Origin: Monomorium pharaonis
Lineage: Eukaryota; Arthropoda; Insecta; Hymenoptera; Formicidae
NCBI RefSeq assembly: GCF_013373865.1
Contig: NC_050467.1
Location: forward strand, 9,112,795 to 9,176,794
Direction of reading: 5' to 3'
Length of the DNA stretch: 64,000 nucleotides
Shown here: positions 36,001-47,700 of the stretch, piece by piece
How positions within the stretch are numbered: position 1 is the first letter of the stretch
Layout: each line of letters starts with the position of its first letter
Notes under the pieces: generated by a model
Told to the model about the DNA's origin: nothing
Database searches by the model: none
What the model saw: the letters and a program-made list of their open reading frames with translations, nothing else
Position numbers and translations under genes: made by a program

Positions 36001-38633
36001 CAGCGTCGTTGTCTTTCGACATTCACGCCTATTCTACGCTTACGATAATCGTTATGTGATTACCGGGGGATCAACACGTTTTTACTATTAATAGGGCTTA
36101 TCGCTTTGCCCTTCGTATTTCGCTTTATACAATATTATTTCGACTTACAGTAACGCTGCGCTTCGCTTCATGTTGTCAGCTGTGTATTGCGGTAGGTCGG
36201 TACTCCGGTGTCGCTGATTACGCTGCGTTGAGTGTTGAGCCGTGGCTGAGTTCTGCTCGGCGGGCTCGTCCAGTCAGCTGGTCCTCGAGGTCGTTCAGCT
36301 GCTCTCGGCTCGTGACGTCGGTCCCTTGGCCTTGTAGGTAGTTCCTCGTTGGAGTTGTTTGCCTTCCTTCCTGGCAGTTAATCAATCCCACCGCTGCCAC
36401 CAATTTTGTTGCGCCTTGCGGTACAACAAAATATTTTTGCCGTACCTTGCGGTGCGACAAAAGATTTTTTGGGATTCGTTGTCGCCCAAGGAGTTAGAAC
36501 TCGCGGAAAGAGGCGGTTTTGTAGGCAGGGTCCTCAAATCACTCACTCACTGATTTTAATTTAAACTGATATAAGATTTATTTCTGTGTTGTACACTGGT
36601 TGCGGTCGGCGAAGGTGCCGCGTCGTGTTACAATAGATTAGATACGACGCGTGACTCGGAGCTACCGCGTCGTCTCGTTGCTCGCTTGCTAGCGGCTAAG
36701 TCCCGAACTCTTAATGCACTTGTACGGGCCGTACGTATCGGCTTGATTTCTGATTACTGATCCCGCTGGCCGCTGTTCGGCAGCGGCTTAAATAGTGTCG
36801 CGGATTTAATTATTAGTGGGGGCATCGGGCCCTCCGTATGACCATATATGGTCATTCCCGCGCGCATCCGGCGCGCGGGAAATATTTGCGAGTTTAGCAA
36901 CAATTGCCAAAATGCAGGTATGCATTTCCGGTGGCATGATTGTTGCTAAGCTGGCTTCGCTACTTCATTAAGGTGGCTGGTGCGTTGCCCAGTGCGATGA
37001 CCGGCCGGCAGCGCACGAGGCATGTGTCACCTGACACCTTATGATAGCGAGCCTTCCTCGGCGAGCTATCTTATTATTTTAATATTTTATTTCCTTTATT
37101 TTATAATATGTATTTATTGGTTGTGAGTGTTTCGCTCACAACAGGTTTGCGATTTTAGATTTGAAATTGTGGCTAAATAGCGATTGAAAATTGGTTGGGT
37201 TAAAGTTAGGAAAAAATACGGGAGGGGTGCAGGGGGAGGTAGTCTTCCCCGCGTTCTCTGGACCACATGGATTTACAAACACGCAAATCACGCATTTTAT
37301 GTATTATTAAGTGATATAAAATATATATATTCTGGAAATTAAGATAGAAAATAGTGATTGTGCAATTTAATTCTTTCTACATTAATAATAAGGATTTAAA
37401 AATTATAGATTTTCTAATTGTACTGTACCACATGGGTTTGCAACTTTCCACGCGTAGCGAGGTCCACTGGCTTTATTACCTTCTTCAATATTTTAGTTTT
37501 TTGGGATAGTTTGAGTAAGCATTAAAATTAACTAATAAAACTCGATGTGTGTTAGGTGAGTTATAGGAAGTTTTGAACATTTAATGTTGTTTTTCTAAAA
37601 GCTATCGTCTTTGTGGCAAAAATTAATAGGACATAAAATGTGTATTTTGATGAGATTAACAACTTTTATCTGAAATATTTTTCAAAATTTTTATTATTTA
37701 CGGAAATAATTTTTAAAAAATTATGATTTTTATGGTTTCCGCCATAAAAATCAAATTTACGTTAATTTTCAATATCATATTCGTAATCAGCGTGTCAAAA
37801 TGCGTAAGTATAGTTTCAAAAAAACCGGAGATGTCTTTTGGAAGTTTATCCGAAATGGTTAGTTAAAATATATTGGATTATAAAGTTTAAGGATCATTGT
37901 TTGTAGGAGTAAAACTCAGAAATCTCTGGTTTTATAGTTTTTAAAGCGTTTTCACAAGAGGGTAAAAAAACAGATATGGTGGAGCAAAACTGACATCAGA
38001 TTCGTTTTTAGCGCTCTAAAATACATGGGTATAGTCTGGTCCATGGTGCAAGTACTTTTTTTGTGGGCCTGTGTAGTATATTGAATAACTGATCGTGTAT
38101 CAACGTCGGTTTGTGCAGCAATTTCGAGCATTTTAGGCTTGATACGATTTGTCATATCCTTTCTTCCGTCGTAATAGTTTCTGATATACCGCGCGACTGT
38201 CCACAACATCTGCAAATTTTATTAATGCTTGCCGCAGTTTTTTTAAAATGATTTTGTGCATCTCTCGTAGTTGACAAATAACTTCGCCGAACAACGAAGA
38301 AGACGTTTCGCATATGCCACTTTTTGAATGTCAAATCATTCGCACAGTACATACATTTTTTCAAACTCTGATCCATCTTCTGTCGACCTTGTCATTTCCA
38401 TTGAATGTTTTCAGGGATTCTTTTACATCTCTGATTGTCAAGACTTGATTTCTTCTACTTGGTCTTTTTTCGGAGACTGGCTCATCTTTGTCGCTCGAAT
38501 TATCGTTTTTGCTATCATCTTTTTGTTCTTTGTATGCGTCATCATTCTACTTCTGATTGTCGTGATGTTCTGTTTGATCGTGTCCACGCTCGAGTTGCAT
38601 AAATGGTAACAACTTTGAAATTAACTTATTCTT

Positions 38634-38693
<60 letters not shown>

Positions 38694-38746
38694 GGAGAGG
38701 GAGAGGGAGAGGGAGAGGGAGAGGGAGAGAGGGAGAGGGAGAGGGA

Positions 38747-38788
<42 letters not shown>

Positions 38789-41700
38789 CGCTGTGTTTAG
38801 CCATAGTTTTTTTAGTTCTTGCTTTAACTGTTGTCATATTCATCAACTTCGTCTTCAAATCGTTGTCCGTCGTGCAAGCACTAATACGTGGTTCCGCCAT
38901 TATTTTACTTCTTAAACGTAACTCACACTTGCACAGCCTTTTTTATGTCCCTATACGGAGAGAAAAATTAGCTAATTTTTATATAGAAAATTTGTCAAAA
39001 ATTATCGCGATTTATAGGAATGTTGATGCAATTATCTTGAAGAAGAAAAAATCTTTTAATTTGCTTAATTTTTAGAAAGTAAAGGATAAAAATTATTTAT
39101 GTTTTACTAAAAAATAGACAAGAGCACTAAGTATAAATTATCTTACTACGCACGGTAAAATTTATCGTGCCTCCTATAAAAACTTTTTTTCCAATTTAAT
39201 ACAAACTATAGGTACATCTAGCATTGCTTAAACTTCTACGAGAAAAACGGTCACCTATCCAATCGTGAACCGCCGCTGACGTTGCTTCACTTCGAAGACT
39301 TTACGAAAACTAACACTTTGTGATGATCTATAAAAACTTTTTCCAATTTAATACAAATTATAGGCACATCTAGCATTGCTTAAACTTCTGCGAGAAAAAC
39401 GGTCACCTATCCAATCGTGAATCGCCGCTGACGTTGTTTCACTTCGAAGACCTTACGAGAACTAACACTTTGTGATGATCTATAAACATTCGATGTTTAT
39501 GGATACATATTTATGGCCACATATGTGATTAATAATTATTGAATTGTTCAAAGTATTGTTATAAAAACATAAAGCAGATATAGTATAAATAAAAAATTGA
39601 TATAGGAGATCTTCAACAAGAAAATATGTTCAGAGAGATTTATTTGAGAAAGTAATTGTGATTATTTTTTTTTAATTTCTACAAAGTTTGATATTTATAT
39701 AAAATATTAAAAACTCATATGAATTTTTACTTTTAATAAATATTTTTACATCTATAGAAATTTTTTCCGCCAGGAATCAATTGCATATATTGAAATAAAA
39801 TTTACTGAAATTCACTATATTCATTGAAATTTATCTTCAATTGATCGAAGACTACCAAATGACGCAATACGTAATATTATTTGTTTCTTTGTCACTTAAA
39901 TACATAATCAACGCGATATGAAACTCGATGGTATGCAAACAAGATAAAAAGTTCTCAGATGGCAGGATAAAATTCTATGAACTGATCTTTAACTATTCTG
40001 TAGCGTAAAAGAAAAATTTACAAGGAGCACAATAAAACATGAGAAAATTTTTATATTTAATCATATTATAAGTAACCATTAATTTTTCGCCAAAATCAAG
40101 TAAAAATAATTTTTTATATACATTTTACTATATTAAATTAAAAATTTTATCCCAATTTTTTTGAAAAACTGATTTATTTATTTAAAATTGTCCATAACAA
40201 ACAGTAATTTTTCTCTTGTTCCCTTATACAATTACATTAGAAAACACGTTTGCACTCAGGTTATAGTTTCAAGCACGGTAATTTTTCTAGAATTTTTCTC
40301 TCCGTGTACATTTTGGGGATGTAGTCTTGGCTGAGCCTTCCAAAATATGTAGAACATAATAATTTAGAAGTGTAGGGAATATAAGAATATAATTTATTTG
40401 AGATGACAGAGATTACATGAAATGTGAGTCCTTTGGACGGCTACGACTGACCAAGATATAGCTCTGCTCACGGTTTTACAGTCGGAAATCCGGAAAAACA
40501 AAATGCCGACAAAAGAAAATGTGCGGTTCGGAACTACTTTTATAGCGGCCCACCAAAGAGATCCCCGTTGCCGACACGCCGCTATGATCTTACGTCGCCA
40601 AATGGATCGACGTCGCGACGCGCTGCTATGATCCTGATGACAATGGATCACCGTGGAATTTTGAGAAAATGCTCGAGCAATTATTTTACAGCTAAAATTT
40701 CCTTCAATAATGTAATAATAAGATCATAGTTGTTTACTAATTTATAACTATTACGTGTTATTGAAAAAAGTAATTCGTTAGTTGACTTGTTACGTAATGA
40801 GTAAAAGTATCTAACTAACCTGTACTAATGCGTTACTTTAATTTATTACATAATGAAAAAAATTATTTTTTGTTACACATGCGTTATTTTCTGCACTTGT
40901 AACACAAATATCTATTTTTAAATGAGTAACATGTAATAGTAATGAATTATTTGCTAAAAGTAACTACGTCAATTTTGACATTATTCTGATTACAAAAAAT
41001 TGTAATGTTAATATCAAATTGTTATTACAAATAATTAGAGATCAGATTGCGGTGCTGTTTTCTACACTTCAAGAGCGTACTAGCGGTTGAGCGCCGCGAG
41101 AAGAAGTACTGTATATGGTCGCGCTAGTCTAGCGTTCTAATGTAACAGAGAAATCACCGTCGTATAAAGTGCTAAAATATGTTTTTGTATATATGTGTGT
41201 ACGTACGTATGTATATATTTATGTATATAAAATAAAAACATATAGGAGGGGGTAGGGGAAAGGGGGGTAAGATGACGACCTTAACCATCTGCCTACACAC
41301 TAGGGCGGCTCGAAATACACCGAAGTAAGTGTGGTGTTTGATCCTAGTGCGGGAAAGTTGCGTTCTGGCGTCAATAATAACTGCAAAAATTGAAACCTGT
41401 TGGTCGATATCTTCTGTTCTGGCAAGAGTCTTGAAGTTTCGAAAATTTTGTGAAAAAAAGTAAAGTAACTTAGAAGTGTTTATCGCTTTTGTTGCAACCG
41501 TTAATGCTAAAAATATTCAAAAAACAGTGCTTTTTATAGCTTAAGATAATGTAATGAAATTTACTTAGGGAGAGCATCAACGGTGTTGAATCCACAGATT
41601 CCACAGTTTACGCCTCGTCTTGCTTGTAACAAGTTTTGACTCGATGAAACTTGCGGTCTGTGCATTAATTCCTTAGTAAGGTATTACTCGCTACTGTTTT

Positions 41701-44700
41701 TTCATTATTAGTGATTCTCGCTATAGCTTACTTGTTCTTTGATCTTGTTTTCTGTTTTTCTTCTGTCCCTTCTTTGGTTTCCTTTATTTGTTTATTCTAA
41801 ATTATGAGTATCAAGAAACCATCAAAATTCGTCTTTTGACAAACTATAAACTGTTCTCTTTTTGGCCCACCAAAGGATTTCAGTAGTCAAAGAATACTTC
41901 CAACATATAAGGATGTTATTTCCTCCTGTTTACACGAACGATGGGTAATGGGCTCCGAGTCAGGTGGTAATCGGGAGCCCCGTTTTTCTGACATTGTTGA
42001 CAGAGTTGCCACAAAGCTACAAAAAATCTATGACAAAGCATCTATTTTTACTGTTACCCGACAACGCATTATTGCCATGCTATAGTGTTACCATAAAAAA
42101 TACGTTGGCATTAAAGACGGTCTGAAGCGAGTCGACCAGAGCAAAACAGTGAAGGCTAGAGTTGATAATTTCAAACAAAACGCAGATTATTATTTGACAT
42201 TTCAGCCTGCAAATGTCCTGGTTTCAACGAACTTTGTTCTTGTCTCAAAGACAAAAAGATATCAAAAATTGAACAACAATTTCTTACAAAACAAAGATGT
42301 GAAAGAAAAATGGGTGTAAGGAAAGTGGATATTACTGAAACTTTAAAACTTGAAAAAAGACAATAGCGTAAGGTTCAAAGATCTGTTTTAAGTACTTCTT
42401 CAGTCTCTACTTTATCATCAAGCATGTTAGAGGATGTACAAGAAGCCAATGATAGTGATAATGGCAACTTGATGAACGATGATGACGAGTTTCAAACATG
42501 GGCATCTACTTCCAGTGTTAATGATAGTTTATCTCAAGGCAGAATTAAGCGAAAAAAATACTACATTGGTCTCAAAGATATGGTATCTTGAACAGAGCAG
42601 CAGCGGCAATTGCTTCAAATGTTCTTCAGGATATAGGCTTAATTTCCGAAACAGACAAAACTTGTTATTGACAGAAACAAAATATTCCGGGAGAAAACCC
42701 GAATAGGCAAGGAATTGAGAGAAAAAGCCCAACAAGATGGTAATAATTTAATTGGTCTTTATTTTGACGGCCGCCATGACAGCACCTTATCCAAAGTCAA
42801 GCAGGGGGCCAAGTATTTCCAAAAAACTGTTAACGAAGATCACTATTCACTGGTTAGGGAACCAGGAACCAAACATTTAGGTCATGTATCACCAAAATCA
42901 GACTGTAGTGTTGATATAGCAGAAAGTATTGTATATATATCTATATAAATAAAGACATTCTTGGTGACATCACAGATCTTTGTGTTGTAGGTTGTGATAG
43001 GATTGTCATTAATACAGGCATTTATGGAGGCGTCACAAGACTCTTAGAACTGAAGGTAGGCATACCGCTTTATTGGGCTATCTTTTACATTTCAATGAGC
43101 TTCTCAGACATCTTTTTACTAACGTAGACGATCCAAGTTCTGGATCAAAAGCCTATTCTGGTCTTATTAGTCAAAAGTTGGAAAGGTGAAGAGCTTCCAA
43201 TAGTTCGCTTCGACGCCATGGACTGTGAGTTAACTCCTGTCGAACCTTCGATACTCAGCAAAGACCAAAATTATATGTTTAGAATTGCTTCTGCCATCCT
43301 AAGCCGACAAGGTGCCAGATGACCTTGCTAAGTTTAAGCTAGGAACATTAAATCTATCGTTGGTTGACTATTGCGAATAGAATTTTGAGGCTCTATGTTT
43401 CCACTCCAAGACTCAGCACATCTCTTAAATTGTTAGTGAACTTCATTTTAAAAGTTTATGCTCCATCATAGTTTCGGATAAAATGTAAACACTCCATCAA
43501 AGATTGCGCACGTCATGTTTGGCACGTTATTAAGTCATCCCGTTATTTGCCAAAGAAGCACAGGTTGGTGATTAATAGTGTCATATCTAGAAATGCTTTC
43601 TTTGCCACACCTAAAAATATTCTCCTGGCCATGATCACAGATGAAAGAGACAGTGTAAGGAAACTTGTTGTGCACAGAATTTTAACAGCACGTAAACAGG
43701 ATGAGTCCTCTGAAATACGGAAATATGACATCTCAAGAATCAATTTTGAAGCATCTGATTATATTGACATAATTGACTGGAATAATTGTGTTGTGTCTTC
43801 ACCACCGGCACTTGATTATATCAGCAATGAGTCTCTGAGCCAGATGATGCGAGAGGGAATAACCCCTAAATTTTGGGACTTCGAGAGTTTCCCATGCCAC
43901 ACTCAAGCAGTAGAGCGCATAGTGAAACTTGTGATGAAGGCTTCAAGTAAAGTCATCGGCCCTGAAGCAAGGAACGACTTTATTTGTCCTATTCTTGAAT
44001 CTCGTAAAAAAATGCCTCTGTTTGAGAATAAGTCTCATTATTAATTAACTTTCTCCCTTATTAATTCTCTGATTTTGATAAATTTTTTCCCTGACTTTGT
44101 TTTTAAAGTCCACAAAAAGAAATTTTACCACTTTACACGACAATGCTCTCTTTACTACATTTTTGAATCACTAAACTAGTGTGGCCATATATGTTACTGC
44201 TTTTCGCGGTGCTCGACTGCCAGCACGCTTTTGGAATGGAGAAAACAACACTGTAATCAGGTGTCTAAATAACAATTATAAATAACGATAATGTTATTTA
44301 TAGGTGTTACTCGTAATTTTTTATCCCTGGATTTTTTTAATTTAAAAATTAATTTTATATATTTATTTTCTTAATTCTTTAAACAAAGTAATACACTTAA
44401 TATGAGATCTACATTGCAAATATATTGCAATTGAATTAATATATGTTAAATTAATATTGAATTGCATGTTGAATTAATATTTATAACATATTTGACGGAC
44501 ATTATTTTATTGGACATTAGAACGAATATTTCTAAATTATTTAAAATATTTAAAATTATTTAAAATATTTTTTTAACATTGAATCTCTATTATGTTTTGA
44601 AATGTACGTATTTAATATTCGAAATATTGTAGGTCAATGTTTTTGAATGTGATTCAATGTTTATATGTATACAAGTTACAACATTGAATACAAACATTAT

Positions 44701-47700
44701 ATTGTCTTTTTTATTATCAGGGAGATATTCCTATCGTTCCACAAAAAATTATCACCAATGCTCTGCCTGTAATAACGTCCGTTAGCAATGGAGATTGGTC
44801 CATTAATCCTACAGAACGGGCGAAATACGATCAGCTTTTTGATAGTTTGCAGCCATCTAATGGCTATATATCAGGAAATAAAGTTAAAGGTGTTCTCATG
44901 GATAGCAAGCTTCCCTTGGATACTCTCGGCAAGATTTGGGACTTGGCGGATATGGACAAGGATGGTATGCTGGATAGACATGAATTTGTAGTTGTAAGTA
45001 TTGATTATTTTTTCACTTATATGCTGAAATAACATTTGCCGTATATATATAATAATTGTACGATTGCTGTAGTATTAGCTGAAACAATTCGTAATGGCAG
45101 TGTACACCGACGAGATACTATTAGTATAGATACTAATAGTATCTCGTCGGTGCAGTATAATATAAATTTTGATAGATTTTTTTATAGAATTCTTTATATA
45201 TATAATTTTTGAAATAAAAAAATTTTCAGAATATTACAATTTGTAACTGTATAATTTTATAACTTTTTAAAAGAATTTTTAGATTTTTTGTATAAATTGG
45301 ATTACTTTTTAAAAGCGCTATAGAACTTTTTATATTTTTTAGAATTTATACTTGGATATTATGTATAAATTGTATATAAATTCTAAAATATTTTAAGATT
45401 TTTAAGATTTTTTACTATAATTGAAAAAAGTTATAAATTTGAAAAGATTTAAGATATTTTTTGGAAATATAAAATATAAAATAAGAATACTTACAAATAC
45501 TATAAGATATTATGAGAAATCTTCATATATTTTAGAACTTTTCATGTTTATGTAATAAATTTTAGTCTCCAAAATTTTTATAATTATTAGACAAACGCGC
45601 GCTTTGCGCGCGCTATTTAACTTTTTATCTTTTACTTTCTAAAAATAAATTAAAACGCTAATTGTATAAATAACCATCTATACAAGTTTGACAGCTGACA
45701 AAATTCAATCGTAATGATAGCTACTCCCACAACATAAAGTGAGCGCAGCAAGAGAACCAATTAACATCGCGGAAAAGAGACGATCACTTCGAGATTTGCG
45801 ACTATCGATATAACATGCACTTTAAAAAAGGGATTAGATCAAGCGCGCGCTTCGCGCACGCCAAATGTTATTTTTTTTATTTTTTATACTCTGCATAAAA
45901 TTGCTACTGCATATAATATATACATAATGGTTTATTTCTTATGCCTTTCGGTTATAACATGATTACATAATTACATAGGATTCTCAAGGACTGTTTAGGC
46001 TTTTCTTTGTCATTTCTTGTCTCTAATACATTTTTCATCTACTTTCTACATATATCTATCTCTGATAACATTTTCCCAATAAAGAAATTTTATTTTCGTA
46101 ATTCTGTAAATTTTTTAAATAAATGTTTTCTAAAGTCTCAACTTTTAAATTGCATACCTTATGCTTGTTCTCCTCTTCTTTTTTCCAGTATCTATTCCCT
46201 AATGCGTTGTTTTTACACCTAAATCTAGCTATCATTGACTGATTCCTACTTTTATACTCCACTAAATTATACAAAGGTTCCTTATCTGTTTTTATTTCTT
46301 TATACCGTCTATTATATTTTGCCCACATTGTTTCTTCATATTTTTCTTGTTTTTGTTCGTCTCTGTTTACCTTTTCTAACAAACTCCTTCCCTTCTAATC
46401 TTAGCCTACCTATTTCCTGAACATCTACTAATTTTAACTTATAATAATTTTATTTCATTCTTTTCTTACTTTGATTCTTCTTTCTTTTCTTTAATTTCTC
46501 TCCAACATTGTAAAATTATCTTATTCTTCTTTTTTGCTTTATACTCTTTTTCTTTTCTTTATATTTCCAGTTTCTATTCTTACTTTATCCATCTTTGTCT
46601 TCTCTAGTACTATATCCCATGGTATTAAAATCTAAACCCAAAGTTCATCTAATATACTTCTTTTGAATTCTCACAATTTTTATTTCTTTTCAATTCCAAA
46701 TTTTAGCTGCATATAGTTCTTCTTTCGAAATAGTTTTTAAATTTTTATTGTTCTATTCTCCATACCTATGTATTAGTATTCTTACTTTTTTAATTGTCTC
46801 TTATGTGTGTCTCTGTTTTTCTGAAAATAATACCCTAAACATTTAAATTCTTTAACTTCTTCGATTTTTTTATTTCACTATTTCTTCATTTATTTCACCA
46901 ATTTTCTTCATTCTTCTTTCTATTACCTTTTGGAACACAAAAATTTTCGACTTTTCTACATTTAAATTTAGCTCTGTTTTTTTCTCAAAATATGATTTGA
47001 GAAATCTATTTATAATTTTTTTCAATAATATATTTACAAATAAAATTTATATACAGGGTGTAATGTAATCGGAAGCCATCCCGTAATGGGAAGATAGACG
47101 GGATCGAGATGAACATAAAAGTCCAACATTGTCTTGGGTTAGGTCTATCAACAATCGAGATATAAATTTTTCAAATTGTACGAATGAGAGCGCGCCGTGT
47201 GAAGAGCCGAGACGCTCGAGCTGTAGCGCGGCCCACTGTGTCGAGCATTGGCTGCCGGCGGCGGGGGGAAAGGAGCAGAAGCGGCGCCGCTGCCTGTGCT
47301 TCGCCGCCCTCGCGTCTCGCCGCACCGCGCCTACACTCGCGGCGATGGCCGCTACGCACATTCGCGATTACTTGACAAATTAGGAGTTAGCAGAGATATG
47401 ACAAATTAAAACCGTAATAAACTGCTGTGATTAAGAAAGTCGAAAGAGCAAAAGCGATAGAAACTTATGGAATCTACAAATAATCTAATTTCTATCGTAA
47501 TTGTGAATAAGTAAATTAATAAAAGTTTTTCGTACATTCACGAAAGAATCTTTCTTTTTCTTAAATATCTTATTTACAGTATCATACAATTCTAACTTTG
47601 TTTCTCATCGAATTGTGTCGTACTGTTAAATCCTTGATGAAAACATTAATAAAAAATTACCATAAATTCACGATTGATTCTCAAAGTAATAATTTTCTTT

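Larger units (their letters stand above)
27649..37143 (-). mobile_element. Intact env-bearing gypsy-type LTR retrotransposon (9495 bp)
   Basis: Two 734-bp LTRs, a GGTT target duplication (27645-27648, 37144-37147), a tRNA-Leu primer site and a polypurine tract frame three long open frames on the - strand: gag-protease, pol and env. I found no LTR difference by eye and no frameshift, so the insertion is very recent and may be active. The pol order is RT-RNaseH-integrase, as in gypsy/errantivirus elements. Unusual points are a single stop between gag-protease and pol, two CCHC knuckles in Gag, and an 0.8-kb pol-env spacer with an antisense ORF. Confidence 0.95.
27169..38073. mobile_element. DNA inverted-repeat element hosting the LTR element
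   Basis: Left end CACAAGCCCACAAAAAAAGTAC and right end inverse GTACTTTTTTTGTGGGCCTGTG. Arms continue for over 200 bp (GCaCCATGGACCAGAC, TTTTACTCCTACAAAC). Without the LTR element and one GGTT the length is about 1.4 kb. It splits a Gag frame: SVIQY on one side (38095) and VIKGIQDNLV on the other (27165) would have been contiguous. TSD is unclear (flanks AATAA and TAGTA). Confidence 0.65.
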
